DNA from: Pandoraea anapnoica
GTDB lineage: Bacteria; Pseudomonadota; Gammaproteobacteria; Burkholderiales; Burkholderiaceae
Assembly (NCBI RefSeq): GCF_902459765.1
Contig: NZ_CABPSP010000017.1
Span: 1 to 64,000, forward strand
Direction: 5' to 3'
Length of the DNA stretch: 64,000 nucleotides
Translations under genes and position numbers: made by a program
Notes under the pieces: generated by a model
Seen by the model: only the letters and a program-made list of their open reading frames with translations
The model's database searches: none
Told to the model about the DNA's origin: nothing
Shown here: piece by piece, positions 44,700-55,288 of the stretch
Layout: the number at the start of each line of letters is the position of its first letter
Numbering within the stretch: the first letter of the stretch is position 1

Positions 44700-45470
44700 A
44701 TGCAGTTTGACGTCGTCACGCTCTTTCCCGAGATGTTTCGGGCACTGACCGACTGGGGCGTCACCAGCCGGGCGCTTAAGCAGTCGCGCTACGGTCTGCG
44801 GTTTTGGAATCCGCGTGACTTCACGCATAACAATTACCGCACGATCGACGATCGCCCCTACGGCGGCGGTCCGGGCATGGTGATGCTGGCCAAGCCGCTG
44901 GATGATGCGATTGCTGCCGCAAAGGCCGCTCAGGCGCAAGCCGGTGTCCCGCGCGGTCGCGTGTTGCTGATGTCGCCGCAAGGTAAGCCGTTGACTCATC
45001 GCCGGGTGGTCGAGCTGCGCGAGCAGGAACAGGGCTTGATTCTGCTCTGCGGCCGTTATGAGGCAATCGATCAGCGCTTGATCGATCGTGTGGTCGATGA
45101 AGAAGTCAGCGTGGGCGATTTTGTGCTGTCGGGTGGGGAGTTGCCCGCCATGGCGCTGATGGATTCGCTGATCCGGCTGCTGCCGGGTGCGCTGAACGAC
45201 GAACAGTCGGCAGAGCAAGACAGCTTCGTGAATGGCTTGCTGGATTGCCCGCACTACACGCGGCCTGAAGAATATGAAGGCGTGCGCGTACCCGATGTGC
45301 TGTTGGGCGGGCATCACGCAGAGATTGAAAAGTGGCGACGCCGTGAGGCGTTGGCCAATACCTGGCACAAGCGTCCCGATCTGATCGAGAGTGCGCGTGC
45401 CAACGGATTGCTCAGCCGTGCCGACGAGGCGTGGCTGACAAGCCTGCGGGCCGATACGTCGGCCAAGTAG
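44700..45470 (+). CDS. trmD: tRNA (guanine-N1)-methyltransferase
   Basis: A 256-residue TrmD that methylates G37 of tRNAs. SPOUT-type knotted motif [20 protein letters not shown] and start [13 protein letters not shown] are clear. Confidence 0.98.
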   Translation: MQFDVVTLFPEMFRALTDWGVTSRALKQSRYGLRFWNPRDFTHNNYRTIDDRPYGGGPGMVMLAKPLDDAIAAAKAAQAQAGVPRGRVLLMSPQGKPLTHRRVVELREQEQGLILLCGRYEAIDQRLIDRVVDEEVSVGDFVLSGGELPAMALMDSLIRLLPGALNDEQSAEQDSFVNGLLDCPHYTRPEEYEGVRVPDVLLGGHHAEIEKWRRREALANTWHKRPDLIESARANGLLSRADEAWLTSLRADTSAK

Positions 45471-45573
45471 GCAGCGGATGTCGTCATGGGGACGGCATTT
45501 GGTTTGAACCCATCCTCTGTCGGGGCCGGCTTGCCGGTATATAACGTCGACACGATGGCACAAGGAGTGGTAA

Positions 45574-45963
45574 ATGAATCTGATCGCTAAGATCGAGCAA
45601 GAAGAAATCGCGCGTTTGACCGCGAACAAGACGATCCCCGAATTCGCCCCGGGCGACACCGTGATCGTTAACGTGAACGTGGTTGAAGGTACCCGCAAGC
45701 GTGTTCAGGCTTACGAAGGCGTCGTGATCGCCAAGCGTAACCGTGGTCTGAACTCGGGCTTCATCGTTCGTAAGATTTCGTCGGGTGAAGGCGTTGAGCG
45801 TACGTTCCAGACGTACTCGCCGCTGATCGCCAGCATCGAAGTCAAGCGTCGTGGTGACGTTCGTCGCGCTAAGCTGTACTACCTGCGTGAGCGTTCGGGC
45901 AAGTCGGCACGTATCAAGGAAAAGCTCACGTTCAAGAGCAAGACCGTCGCTGCTGCCGAGTAA
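45574..45963 (+). CDS. rplS: 50S ribosomal protein L19
   Basis: A 129-residue L19 ([18 protein letters not shown], then [13 protein letters not shown]). A strong AAGGAG precedes the ATG. End of the rpsP operon, followed by a terminator. Confidence 0.98.
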   Translation: MNLIAKIEQEEIARLTANKTIPEFAPGDTVIVNVNVVEGTRKRVQAYEGVVIAKRNRGLNSGFIVRKISSGEGVERTFQTYSPLIASIEVKRRGDVRRAKLYYLRERSGKSARIKEKLTFKSKTVAAAE

Positions 45964-46022
45964 GTCGGACGCCGCTGCGCCTGGCGACCTCGTGGCCGGG
46001 CGCAGCAAAGCCGCATGGAAAG

Positions 46023-46045
46023 AGCACCCCTCGGGGTGCTTTTTT
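46023..46045 (+). terminator. Terminator of the rpsP-rplS operon
   Basis: AGCACCCC/GGGGTGCT (46023-46030 with 46033-46040) with a two-base loop, then five further Ts. Confidence 0.88.
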
Positions 46046-46194
46046 CGTTTCAATGCGGCCCGCCGATTGGGATGCGGCGCTGCGTCATAACGACGGCATG
46101 CGGCGAATTACCGGGGGAATTGCATTTTCTTCGTGTGCACGCGCTTTGCGCATCCTCGCTAAAATAGCGATATTCTTCATCTCCAAAGGTCTAC

Positions 46195-46878
46195 GTGGCG
46201 CCACCTCTCATCCTGCATCCCGAAGCCTTACCCATCGTCTCGACGGGGGAAGGGGAGCCGGTGCCGGCGGAGCGGTTGACCCCCTCAGCGTTACGTGACC
46301 GACTTGCCAGTCCGCCAATCTGGACGCCCGAGTCGGGTGTCGGCGATCTGGTATCCCCCGCGATGTTCACGCCACGAGCCGCAGCGGTGCTGGTGCCGTT
46401 GGTGATGCGCCCGCACGGCACCACCGTGTTGCTCACGAAGCGCACGCAGCATTTGAGTACGCACGCCGGACAAGTCAGTTTTCCAGGCGGGAGCCGTGAG
46501 CCCGACGATCCGACGCCGATTGCGACCGCGTTGCGCGAATCGCGCGAGGAAATCGGACTAGATGCAGGTGCAGTCGAGGTCATCGGCAGCTTGCCGGATT
46601 ATGTGACGGGTACGGGGTTTCGCGTCGCGCCGGTCGTCGGCCTGGTCAAGCCGCCGTTCGATCTGGTCGCGGATACGGGCGAGGTGGACGAAATCTTCGA
46701 AGTGCCGCTCGATTTCCTGATGAATCCCGCACACCACCAGATTCGCGTTTTCAACTATCAGGTCGGTGAGCGTCGTTTTTATGCGATGCCCTATCCGAAG
46801 GCCGCGGGTGGCGAGTATTTCATCTGGGGCGCGACGGCGGGCATGCTCAGAAATTTCTACCAACTTCTGCGGGCCTAA
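46195..46878 (+). CDS. CoA pyrophosphatase (NUDIX hydrolase)
   Basis: A 227-residue NUDIX enzyme. The CoA-hydrolase signature LLTKRTQHLSTHAGQVSFPGG and the Nudix box ending ALRESREEIGL are present. It cleaves CoA or its derivatives. GTG start at 46195, with AAAGG seven to ten bases upstream. Confidence 0.92.
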   Translation: MAPPLILHPEALPIVSTGEGEPVPAERLTPSALRDRLASPPIWTPESGVGDLVSPAMFTPRAAAVLVPLVMRPHGTTVLLTKRTQHLSTHAGQVSFPGGSREPDDPTPIATALRESREEIGLDAGAVEVIGSLPDYVTGTGFRVAPVVGLVKPPFDLVADTGEVDEIFEVPLDFLMNPAHHQIRVFNYQVGERRFYAMPYPKAAGGEYFIWGATAGMLRNFYQLLRA

Positions 46879-47037
46879 CCGCGGACCTAGCTGCGGACGC
46901 AATGCGAAAGTCGATTCGATTCTGCGCATTGCCTGCTTGAATTGACAGGCAAGTGCGTCGCGAAGGCACGCGGGGCGGGCATTTGCGAGAAGCTGTGCTA
47001 TCGTTACACCATTCCGTCCGGTGATCTGATCGCACGC

Positions 47038-47976
47038 ATGACATTCTTCTCGGTACTCCTCGCGCTGATCTTTGAGCAGGTGCGTGCCCTCTCCACGCAA
47101 AACCCGATCTACAACCTGATCCGCTCCCATGCGACCCATACGTCGCAGTCATTTGACGCCGGGCAGCCGCGACACGGTGTCCTCGCGTGGCTGGTCGTAG
47201 TGGTGCCATTCGTCCTGGTTGTCGGCATCGTCTATTACCTGCTCATGCGGGTCAATATTTTCCTTGGCTTCGCCTGGAACGTGCTTATCGTCTATCTGAC
47301 GATGGGGTTTCGGCAGTTCAGCCACTATTTCACCGATATCCACGTTGCGCTGAATAACGACAACGTCAACGAAGCGCGCGAAATTCTGCGTCAATGGATT
47401 GGCATCGACACCGTCGATATGCCGGTGGACGAGATCGTGCGTCACACGCTGCTGCATGCTGTGATTGCCTCGCATCGTCACGTATTCGGTGTCTTTTTCT
47501 GGTTCCTGATGCCCGTGGGCCCCGCCGGAGCGGTGCTGTATCGTCTCGCGGAGTATCTCTCGCGCAGATGGACGGAAGCGGCACCGGATCGGAGCCCCGC
47601 CTTCGGTGCGTTTGCGCGCAAGGCGTTCTATGTGATCGATTGGGTGCCAGCGCGTCTGACGGCCATCGGGTTCGCGATTGTCGGTAACTTCGAAGATGCC
47701 ATCTACGCGTGGCGTCACTATGCCAAGCAGTGGCCGAACGAGAACGAAGGTATTTTGCTGGCGGCAGGTAGCGGCGCGCTCGGCGCACGACTGACGGGCC
47801 CGCTCGCCGAGGTCTCCAGTGTCGACGCGCTCAACCAGGGAGATGACGCCGTTCTGCCGGTCGGCAGCGAATGCACACCGCGGACTTTGCAGGCAGCCGT
47901 CGGGCTGGTCTGGCGAGCCGTGCTGCTGTGGATGCTGTTGTTGCTTCTGCTCACGCTCGCCGTATGGTTGGGCTGA
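47038..47976 (+). CDS. CobD/CbiB-AmpE-like membrane protein
   Basis: A 312-residue integral membrane protein of the CobD/AmpE superfamily as annotated in Burkholderiales. Segments seen are about 48-71, 74-93, 149-172 and a C-terminal run of Leu (about 291-311). ALNNDNVNEAREILRQWIG is conserved in the group. It is not near cobalamin genes, so a cobalamin-synthesis role is doubtful. ATG at 47038; the longer frame has no support. Confidence 0.7.
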   Translation: MTFFSVLLALIFEQVRALSTQNPIYNLIRSHATHTSQSFDAGQPRHGVLAWLVVVVPFVLVVGIVYYLLMRVNIFLGFAWNVLIVYLTMGFRQFSHYFTDIHVALNNDNVNEAREILRQWIGIDTVDMPVDEIVRHTLLHAVIASHRHVFGVFFWFLMPVGPAGAVLYRLAEYLSRRWTEAAPDRSPAFGAFARKAFYVIDWVPARLTAIGFAIVGNFEDAIYAWRHYAKQWPNENEGILLAAGSGALGARLTGPLAEVSSVDALNQGDDAVLPVGSECTPRTLQAAVGLVWRAVLLWMLLLLLLTLAVWLG

Positions 47977-48023
47977 TCAGGCTAATTGTGCTGACGTTTT
48001 GGCGCGAATCGCGATAGCGCAAA

Positions 48024-48054
48024 AGAAAACCCCGCCGAGGCGGGGTTTTTCGTT
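48024..48054. terminator. Convergent terminator between the CobD-like gene and rsgA
   Basis: AAAACCCCGCC/GGCGGGGTTTTT (arms beginning at 48027 and ending at 48050) around a short GA loop. A-tract and T-tract on the two sides allow it to work in both directions. Confidence 0.85.
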
Positions 48055-48087
48055 CCTGCGAGATACGACGCGCGTTGGCACACCGTC

Positions 48088-49029
48088 TCAATAAGGGATC
48101 TGTTGCACCGACTCGTGAACGAGTTGCGCATAGAGCGCGTGACGCTGACGAGAAATGCGCCCGTCCTCCACGGCCTCAAGAATCGCACAGCCCGGTTCTT
48201 TCAAGTGATGGCAATTGTAGAACCGGCACCCAGTGAGCAGTGGACGAAACTCGGGAAACGCTTGTTCAAGTGCACCTTCCTTCAGGTGATGCAACCCAAA
48301 CTCCTGAAAGCCCGGTGAGTCGATCAGTAATCCGCCGTCGGGCAGATGGAAGATTCGCGTGAACGTCGTCGTGTGCTTGCCCGAGTTCAACACCGTAGAG
48401 ATTTCGCGCGTCGCAGCGTCGGCATTGGGGACGACGAGGTTCACAAGACTCGACTTCCCCATGCCCGACTGACCAAGCAGCAACGACGACTGATGGGCCA
48501 GTCGCGGCAACAGAAGTGCGGTAGCGGCGTCGGGATCAGCGCGAACGGAGAGTTCAAGCACTTCGTAGCCAAGCTCGCGATACGGCGCAAGACGTTCCCG
48601 CGCGGCGGGCAGCGCCGCTGTGACGTCTGTCTTGTTCAACACGATAAGCGGACGCAATTCGTTCGCCTCGGCAGCGACAAGCGCGCGCCCGAGCAGGTCC
48701 TCGCTGAAATAGGGCTCGGTCGCCAGCATGATCACCAACTGGTCGATGTTGGCGGCAAACAGTTTGCTCTTGAACTGGTCCGAACGGTAGAGCAGGTTGC
48801 GACGCGGCAGAATCTCCTCGATGACACCCTGATCGCCCGTGCGTGCCCATGCCACCTCATCACCGACGGCGATCTCGCTCTTCTTGCCACGCGGGAAGCA
48901 CAGCACCGTTTCCCCATCGTCGGCTTCGACAACGTAGTGGCGGCCGTGCGCTGCAGCAACGCGGCCGTGGCGTCGTTCCTGCGCGGTCGTCTCGACGGGC
49001 GCAGCCTTACCTTTCACGCCGCGCTTCAT
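48088..49029 (-). CDS. rsgA: Ribosome small-subunit biogenesis GTPase RsgA
   Basis: A 313-residue circularly permuted GTPase: NKTD-type motif NKTDV (G4) comes before the P-loop [12 protein letters not shown]. The C-terminal zinc knuckle is [14 protein letters not shown]. It checks late 30S assembly. Its ATG overlaps the stop of the M48 protease gene upstream (ATGA). Confidence 0.97.
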   Translation of the reverse strand: MKRGVKGKAAPVETTAQERRHGRVAAAHGRHYVVEADDGETVLCFPRGKKSEIAVGDEVAWARTGDQGVIEEILPRRNLLYRSDQFKSKLFAANIDQLVIMLATEPYFSEDLLGRALVAAEANELRPLIVLNKTDVTAALPAARERLAPYRELGYEVLELSVRADPDAATALLLPRLAHQSSLLLGQSGMGKSSLVNLVVPNADAATREISTVLNSGKHTTTFTRIFHLPDGGLLIDSPGFQEFGLHHLKEGALEQAFPEFRPLLTGCRFYNCHHLKEPGCAILEAVEDGRISRQRHALYAQLVHESVQQIPY

Positions 49030-50273
49030 GCATGCCCCAGCAAACGGTCGATGCGTTGCGACGCGGGAGGATGCGAGTAGTAAAACGCTGTGTAGACGGG
49101 ATCTGGCGTGAGCGTCGACGCGTTGTCCTGATACAGCTTCACGAGGGCGTTCACCAGATCGCCTGCTTGCGTTTGGCTCGCGGCGAAGGCGTCGGCCTCG
49201 AATTCATGCTTGCGCGACGTCAGGCTGTTCAGCGGGCTGGCAAAGAACCCGAATACGGGCAGCACAAGGAAGAAGAGAACAAGCGCGAGCGCATTGTTGC
49301 TGCCGGTCATCGACGGCATGACGCCCAGTTCGGTGTAGAACCACGTGCGTCCAATGAGCCAGCCAAGTAGCGCCAGAAAGGCAAGCGACAGCGCGAAAGC
49401 GACGACCAGGCGCTTGGTGATGTGACGACGCTTGAAGTGCCCCAGTTCGTGCGCCAGTACGGCTTCGATCTCGGCAGGGGAGAGACGCTCGATCAGCGTG
49501 TCGAAGAAGACGATGCGCTTGGCGCGGCCAAAGCCACTGAAATAGGCGTTGCCGTGCGCCGAACGCTTCGACCCGTCCATCACAAAAAGACCGCGAGCCG
49601 CAAAACCGCAACGCTGCATCAGCCCTTCGATGCGTTGCGCCAGTGAGGCATCGGACAACGGTTCGAATTTGTTGAATATCGGCGCGATCACGTGCGGGAA
49701 GATGAACTGGACGAACAAATTGAACGCGACCCACACGACCCACGTGTACACCCACCACAAGGGGCCGGCGCGATCCATCAGCCACAGCACGACGAACAGC
49801 AGCGGCAATCCCAGCGCCACACCCACGGCGGTGCCCTTGACCATATCCGCAATGAATAGCCCGAGCGACATACGGTTGAAGCCGAAACGTTGCTCGATGA
49901 CGAACTGGCGAATGTAGGTGAAGGGCAGGTCGACGACGCCCGAGATGAGCAGCACGGCAGCGATCAGGGCGATTTGCCCGACGTAGCCTTCGCCGAGCCA
50001 CTCGGAGATGCCGATGTGCAGTAGATTCAGGCCGCCGAGTAACGTAAAGGCGACTAGCAGCACCGCCTGCGCGAAGATCTCTGCCATGCCGAGGCGGGTG
50101 CGGGCGACGGTGTAATCGGCCGCGCGCTGATGATCGGTCAGCGTGATCGTATCGGCGAAGCGCTCGGGGACAGCGGCGCGATGGGCGACCACGTAACGGA
50201 CCTGTCGGGCCGCCAGCCAGAGCTTGGTCATGACCATCGCCAGCAGGAAGATCACGAAGAGATAAGTAAACAT
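49026..50273 (-). CDS. M48 family metalloprotease (Ste24/HtpX-like)
   Basis: A 415-residue integral membrane zinc peptidase (CAAX prenyl-protease-like). Zinc motif HELGH (about 290), further Glu in [11 protein letters not shown], and several membrane helices. ATG at 50273 is preferred over a much longer frame reading through the orn region. Divergent from orn and coupled to rsgA, a common Burkholderiales block. Quality control of membrane proteins is probable. Confidence 0.92.
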   Translation of the reverse strand: MFTYLFVIFLLAMVMTKLWLAARQVRYVVAHRAAVPERFADTITLTDHQRAADYTVARTRLGMAEIFAQAVLLVAFTLLGGLNLLHIGISEWLGEGYVGQIALIAAVLLISGVVDLPFTYIRQFVIEQRFGFNRMSLGLFIADMVKGTAVGVALGLPLLFVVLWLMDRAGPLWWVYTWVVWVAFNLFVQFIFPHVIAPIFNKFEPLSDASLAQRIEGLMQRCGFAARGLFVMDGSKRSAHGNAYFSGFGRAKRIVFFDTLIERLSPAEIEAVLAHELGHFKRRHITKRLVVAFALSLAFLALLGWLIGRTWFYTELGVMPSMTGSNNALALVLFFLVLPVFGFFASPLNSLTSRKHEFEADAFAASQTQAGDLVNALVKLYQDNASTLTPDPVYTAFYYSHPPASQRIDRLLGHA

Positions 50274-50375
50274 GCGCTTTAGGGGAATCTGAAGTATGCG
50301 AGAATTATAAGTTCTTTCGACCGGCGGGGCGCCGTGCCGGTCGCCATCCGATGCGTTTTCCAGAGTCTTCCGATC

Positions 50376-50993
50376 ATGTCCTCCATTCCATCCCAAAATC
50401 CCACGCCTGCCGACGCCGAGAAGACGCTCGCGCGCGCCGAATTCAATTTGGTCTGGCTCGACATGGAAATGACCGGTTTGCAGCCTGACAGCGACCGCAT
50501 CATCGAAGTGGCGGTCGTCGTCACCGATTCGGCACTGACGCGTCGTATCGAGGGTCCGGTCTTCGCCATTCACCAGTCGGACGCCGTGCTCGACGGCATG
50601 GACGACTGGAACAAATCGACCCATGGCCGCTCGGGACTGATCGACCGCGTGAAGGCATCGCCTGTGGACGAGGCGTCCGCCGAGACGCAACTGATCGAGT
50701 TTCTGAACCAGTACGTGCCGCCGAACAAGTCGCCGATGTGCGGCAATTCGATTTGCCAGGATCGTCGTTTCATGGCGCGCTACATGCCCAAGCTCGAAGC
50801 GTTCTTCCACTACCGGAATCTGGACGTCAGCACGCTCAAGGAACTGTGCCGACGCTGGGAGCCCACGGTGTACAAGGGCTTCACCAAGCGTGCCGCGCAT
50901 ACGGCGCTGGCGGATATTCACGAGTCGATCGACGAACTCGTGTACTACCGTGAGCATTTCCTGAAGACAGCGGTGCCCGGCGCTTCGGCCTGA
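50376..50993 (+). CDS. orn: Oligoribonuclease
   Basis: A 205-residue DEDDh exonuclease that degrades 2-5 nt RNAs and pGpG. Motifs are [11 protein letters not shown] near the N-terminus, [14 protein letters not shown] in the middle and [12 protein letters not shown] at the end. ATG at 50376. Divergent from the M48 gene. Confidence 0.97.
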   Translation: MSSIPSQNPTPADAEKTLARAEFNLVWLDMEMTGLQPDSDRIIEVAVVVTDSALTRRIEGPVFAIHQSDAVLDGMDDWNKSTHGRSGLIDRVKASPVDEASAETQLIEFLNQYVPPNKSPMCGNSICQDRRFMARYMPKLEAFFHYRNLDVSTLKELCRRWEPTVYKGFTKRAAHTALADIHESIDELVYYREHFLKTAVPGASA

Positions 50994-51013
50994 TTTGCGC
51001 GGTATCCAAACAC

Positions 51014-51045
51014 AAACGCCAGCGAATTCGCTGGCGTTTTGTTTT
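51014..51045 (+). terminator. Terminator of orn
   Basis: AAACGCCAGCG/CGCTGGCGTTT (51014-51024 with 51029-51039) with an AATT loop, then TGTTTTG. Confidence 0.88.
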
Positions 51046-51091
51046 GACTCATGGAAAGAAGGGTTGCGGCCGCTACGGCAGGTCAAGCCGA

Positions 51092-51712
51092 TCAAGCGGA
51101 TTTTGGCGCTCGAATCGCGTTCTTGGGACGAAAAGCTTTGCAGACGGCTTCGTCCGTCTCGATATAGGGGCCGCCAATCAGATCGACGCAGTACGGCACG
51201 GCAGCAAAGATGCCGGGGACGATCGACTTGCCGTCGGCGTCGCGCAGACCTTCGAGCGTTTCCTTGATCGACTTTGGCTGGCCAGGGAGATTGACGATGA
51301 GCGCGGCATGATCCGCCGTCTCACGAATCACGGCGACCTGACGCGACAAAATTGCCGTCGGCACGAAGCGCAGGCTGATCTGGCGCATCTGCTCGCCAAA
51401 TCCCGGCATTTCCTTGGTGCCCGCGCGCAAAGTCGCTTCCGGCGTGACGTCGCGGCGCGCCGGACCCGTGCCGCCAGTCGTGAGCACCAGATCGCACTGC
51501 ATCGTGTCGACAAGTTCGATCAACGTCGCGGTGATGCCGTCGGCATCATCGGGGATCAGGCGTGTTTCGGTCACCCAAGGCGAGGTGAGCGCGCTGCCCA
51601 GCCAAGCCTGAAGGGCCGGAATGCCCTGATCCTCATAGGTGCCCTGGCTCGCCCGATCGCTGATCGAGACGAGACCCACGCGAAGTTCGTCCGGATGTGC
51701 GCGGGCGACCAT
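51092..51712 (-). CDS. mog: Molybdopterin adenylyltransferase
   Basis: A 206-residue MoaB/Mog protein. TTGGTGPARRDVTPEA and NLPGQPKSIKETLEG are diagnostic. It adenylates molybdopterin before metal insertion. The ATG at 51712 overlaps the yjgA stop (TGATG), and a TTG one codon earlier is ignored. Confidence 0.92.
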   Translation of the reverse strand: MVARAHPDELRVGLVSISDRASQGTYEDQGIPALQAWLGSALTSPWVTETRLIPDDADGITATLIELVDTMQCDLVLTTGGTGPARRDVTPEATLRAGTKEMPGFGEQMRQISLRFVPTAILSRQVAVIRETADHAALIVNLPGQPKSIKETLEGLRDADGKSIVPGIFAAVPYCVDLIGGPYIETDEAVCKAFRPKNAIRAPKSA

Positions 51713-52317
51713 CAATAATCCTCACGGGTTGGGAATTCCGGCAGATCGTTATCCGCATCGTCCGAAGTTTCGGACGCAGCCGATCCCGTCCCAAGCAAAT
51801 CCTTGAGCACCTGGAACAGTTCGCGGAAGGCCTTGGGCGGCTTTTGCGTAGCCTGTTCGCGGCGCGCATTGCGAATGAGAGTGCGAAGCTGCTGGCCATC
51901 GGCATCCGGATGCTGGGTGAGTAGCTCGGTCAGTGCCTCGTCCTTGGCCAGCAGGCGTTCGCGCCAGCGTTCCAGGGCGTGCAGCTTGGCCGTTTCCGCC
52001 TTCGAGACGCCCTTGATCACGTCCAGCGCGCGTTGAATGGCCTCGATTTCCTGCTCGTCCAGCGTGCGCATTTGCTTGCCCACGTACTGCATTTGACGGC
52101 GTCGGCCTTCGTGGGCGGTGATCGTGCGGCAGTCCCGGACGGCGCGTTCGAGGTTTTCGGGCATCGGCACGCGGGCGAGCGCGTCCTTGGCCAGGTTGAC
52201 CAGTTCTTCACCCAGATCCTGCAGGGCATGCGACTCGCGCTTGCGCTGGGATTTGCTCGGGCCTTCGTCGGAAAGCTCGCTGTGGGCGATACGGTTAAAG
52301 CGATGAATGTGCGTCAT
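51712..52317 (-). CDS. yjgA: Ribosome-associated protein YjgA/DarP
   Basis: A 201-residue DUF615/YjgA (DarP) protein involved in late 50S assembly. Conserved SKSQRKRESHALQDLGEELV near the start and the GRRRQMQYVGKQMR motif. ATG at 52317. Divergent from pmbA, as in many beta- and gamma-proteobacteria, and coupled to mog. Confidence 0.93.
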   Translation of the reverse strand: MTHIHRFNRIAHSELSDEGPSKSQRKRESHALQDLGEELVNLAKDALARVPMPENLERAVRDCRTITAHEGRRRQMQYVGKQMRTLDEQEIEAIQRALDVIKGVSKAETAKLHALERWRERLLAKDEALTELLTQHPDADGQQLRTLIRNARREQATQKPPKAFRELFQVLKDLLGTGSAASETSDDADNDLPEFPTREDY

Positions 52318-52432
52318 AACCGCTATTGTAACGCGACGCGCGGTGTCCAAATAGTTGCCGGACCTCCGCACGACGGCGCGCAACTCGCGCTAAGATGGCG
52401 GTTCCTATTTAGCCACTGACCGAATCGCGCCG

Positions 52433-53791
52433 ATGTCCCAAGCGACCCAGCACTTCACGCATACCCAGGATCAACTCAAGGAAATCGTCAGCGACGTGTT
52501 GCAGTACGCCCGTTCGCTCGGCGCAACGGACGCTGCAGCGGAGATATCCGAGGGCGACGGCCTGTCGGTCTCGGTGCGGCGCGGCAAGGTCGAGACCATC
52601 GAACGCAATCGCGACAAGCTGGTCGGCGTGACGGTTTTCATCGGTCAGCGCCGCGGCAACGCAAGCACGTCCGATTTTTCCCGCAAGGCGCTGCACGACA
52701 CGGTCGATGCGGCCTACAACATCGCCCGTTTCACGGCGGAAGACGACTGCGCAGGGCTTGCGGAGTCCGAACTGCTCGAGATGCACCCGCAGGACCTGTC
52801 CCTCTTCCATCCGTGGGATATCACCGCCGACGAAGCGGTCGAGCTGGCCCGTCGCGCCGAGAAAGCCGCGCTGGACGTCAGTCCGATGATCAAGAATTCC
52901 GAGGGCGCGGGTGTCTCCGCTCAGCATTCCCAATTCCTGCTCGGTACGACTCGCGGCTTCCTCGCCGGATATCCGTATTCGCGCCATTACCTGTCCGTTT
53001 CGCCTATCGCGGGTTCGGGCAGTCACATGCAGCGCGACGACTGGTATTCGTCGAAGCGCGCGGCAGGCGACCTGGCGTCGCCCGAGGCCGTAGGTCGATA
53101 CGCTGCAGAGCGCGCACTGGCGCGCCTGCACGCCCGCAAGTTGTCGACGCGCAAGTGCGCGGTGCTGTTCGAAGCGCCGCTGGCGGCCGGACTGCTGGGC
53201 GCATTTGTGCAGGGCGTTAGTGGCGGTGCGCTGTATCGCAAGGCGACGTTCCTTGTCGATACCTTGGGTAAGCCGGTGTTTGCCGATCACGTCGGTATCC
53301 ATGAAGACCCGCACGTGCCGCGCGCCATGGGCAGCGCACCGTACGACGAAGAGGGCGTGAAAACGCGTGCTCGCGACGTGGTCAGCGACGGCGTGGTGCA
53401 AGGCTACTTCCTGTCGACCTATTCGGCCCGCAAGCTCGGCATGCAGACCACCGGTAACGCGGGTGGCTCGCACAACCTGCGCATGTACAGCAAGCTCACG
53501 GCGCCGACGGACGACTTCCGCGCCATGTTGCGCAAGCTCGGCACCGGCCTGCTGGTGACCGAACTGATGGGGCAGGGCGTGAATTACGTGACGGGCGACT
53601 ATTCGCGCGGCGCGTCCGGTTTCTGGGTCGAGAACGGCGAGATTCAGTACCCGGTCGAGGAAATCACGCTCGCAGGCAACCTGAACGACATGTTCCGACA
53701 GATCGTGGCCATCGGCGCAGACACGCTGGTGCGCGGCACGAAGGAGGTCGGGTCAATCCTGATTGAACAAATGACCATCGCCGGTCATTGA
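52433..53791 (+). CDS. pmbA: Metalloprotease subunit PmbA/TldE
   Basis: A 452-residue TldD/PmbA family protein. With TldD it forms a protease that processes peptides such as microcin precursors and aids CcdA turnover. Features: ISEGDGLSVSVRRGKVETIERN near the N-terminus, and the C-terminal ELMGQGVNYVTGDYSRGASGFWVENG. TldE-type subunits lack the zinc HExxxH motif, which is absent here too. TldD is not in the window. Confidence 0.95.
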   Translation: MSQATQHFTHTQDQLKEIVSDVLQYARSLGATDAAAEISEGDGLSVSVRRGKVETIERNRDKLVGVTVFIGQRRGNASTSDFSRKALHDTVDAAYNIARFTAEDDCAGLAESELLEMHPQDLSLFHPWDITADEAVELARRAEKAALDVSPMIKNSEGAGVSAQHSQFLLGTTRGFLAGYPYSRHYLSVSPIAGSGSHMQRDDWYSSKRAAGDLASPEAVGRYAAERALARLHARKLSTRKCAVLFEAPLAAGLLGAFVQGVSGGALYRKATFLVDTLGKPVFADHVGIHEDPHVPRAMGSAPYDEEGVKTRARDVVSDGVVQGYFLSTYSARKLGMQTTGNAGGSHNLRMYSKLTAPTDDFRAMLRKLGTGLLVTELMGQGVNYVTGDYSRGASGFWVENGEIQYPVEEITLAGNLNDMFRQIVAIGADTLVRGTKEVGSILIEQMTIAGH

Positions 53792-53883
53792 TGCTGCCAA
53801 AGTCCGTTATGGCGCCACAAACGCGTTGCATTTGTGTGCCATTGCGGGGCAAATGCTCAATTATCGTGTCCGTCACAAGTAGT

Positions 53884-53969
53884 TTGCGATATGCTTAGGA
53901 GTTTTCTTAAGCCGTGGCTTAAGAACGGACACGGTAGTTAGGGTAATGGGCGCGCTCATAAGGCGCGCC
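53884..53969 (+). promoter_or_regulatory. Upstream region of livJ with two inverted repeats
   Basis: A perfect 22-bp inverted repeat, TTCTTAAGCC/GGCTTAAGAA around GT, covers 53904-53925. TTGCGA (53884-53889) is a possible -35 whose -10 would fall on the repeat. A second hairpin, GGCGCGC/GCGCGCC (53949-53955 with 53963-53969), lies about 40 bases before livJ and has no T-run. Probably operator and leader hairpin for the liv operon; the regulator is unknown. Confidence 0.5.
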
Positions 53970-54009
53970 TTCTCATAACTAGAGACTAGGTATTGGAGGA
54001 AGAAGACTC

Positions 54010-55161
54010 ATGAAAAGCACCATGACCAAGTTGCTGAGCGCACTTGTCGCGACGGGGATGGTGGCTGCGGCCCACGCAGCCGATCTGAAGATCGGTGTGG
54101 CCGAAGCACTGTCGGGTGGCGCTGCGCAATACGGCGCGGCCATCAAGAACGGTTTCCAGCTTGCCGCTGACGAGATCAATGCCGCAGGTGGCATCAACGG
54201 CAACAAGCTCGTGCTTCAGATCGAAGACGAGCAGGGCAAGAAGGAAGAGGCGATCAACGTCTTCAAGAAGCTGATCTTCCAGGACAAGGTGCTCATGGTC
54301 TTCGGCCCGACGCTGTCGAACTCGGCGCAGGCAGCCGATCCGATCGCGCAAGCCGGCAAGACGGTCGCGTTCGGTACGTCCAACACGGCTGACGGCATTA
54401 CCTCCATCGGCGATTTCATCTTCCGCAACTCGGTGACCGAAGCCGACGTGCTGCCGGAGACCATCAAGGTCGCGGCCAAGCACACCGGCATCAAGAAGGT
54501 TGCCGTGCTGTACGGTAACGACGATGTGTTCACCAAGAGCGGCTACGACAACTTCAAGAAGGCGCTCGAAGACCTGAAGATCCCGGTCACGACGACCGAA
54601 ACGTTCGCTAAGGGCGACGTGGACTTCAAGGCGCAGCTCACGAAGATCAAGGCATCGAACCCGGACGCCATCGTGCTGTCGGCGCTGATCGCCGAAGGCG
54701 CACCGATCATGGTGCAAGCGCGTCAACTGGGTATCAATGTGCCGTTCATCGGCGGCAACGGCATGAACTCGGTCAAGATCTTCGATCTGGCCAAGGGCAG
54801 CTCGGACGGCCTGTGGGTGGGTAGCCCGTGGTCGATCGAGAACAACACGCCGGCCAACACGAAGTTCATCGCTGCCTACAAGGCGAAGTACAACGTGGCG
54901 CCGGATCAGTTCGCCGCACAGTCGTACGACGCGATGTACATCGCTGCCGGCGCGATCAAGAACGTGAAGATCTCCGGCAACCTCGATGCCGACCGCAAGG
55001 CACTGCGCGATGCGCTGCCGAAGGTCACGCATGATGGTGCGACCGGCAAGTTCGCGTTCCGTCAGGCAATGGGTAAGGGCGGCAAGCCGGCTGGCTACGA
55101 TGCACAACAAGCGCCGATCGTCAGCGTGACGAAGGGCGGCAAGTACGTCATCGAGAAGTAA
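54010..55161 (+). CDS. livJ: Branched-chain amino acid ABC transporter, substrate-binding protein
   Basis: A 383-residue periplasmic binding protein with a signal peptide ending AAHAA near residue 23. LKIGVAEALSGGAAQYGAAIKNGFQLAADEIN is typical of the Leu/Ile/Val-binding family. GGAGGAAG precedes the ATG. First gene of the five-gene liv cluster; 127 bases separate it from livH. Confidence 0.93.
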   Translation: MKSTMTKLLSALVATGMVAAAHAADLKIGVAEALSGGAAQYGAAIKNGFQLAADEINAAGGINGNKLVLQIEDEQGKKEEAINVFKKLIFQDKVLMVFGPTLSNSAQAADPIAQAGKTVAFGTSNTADGITSIGDFIFRNSVTEADVLPETIKVAAKHTGIKKVAVLYGNDDVFTKSGYDNFKKALEDLKIPVTTTETFAKGDVDFKAQLTKIKASNPDAIVLSALIAEGAPIMVQARQLGINVPFIGGNGMNSVKIFDLAKGSSDGLWVGSPWSIENNTPANTKFIAAYKAKYNVAPDQFAAQSYDAMYIAAGAIKNVKISGNLDADRKALRDALPKVTHDGATGKFAFRQAMGKGGKPAGYDAQQAPIVSVTKGGKYVIEK

Positions 55162-55288
55162 GCCCGGCAGTACTTGAAGAAGTCCGCATGGGCGTAGGGC
55201 CGAAAGGCGCTACGCCCATCGGCGTTTCTGGTACACGTCGCACCCCCTTGCGACGCGTGCCTCCGTCTCTCAGGCTGGAATACACACC

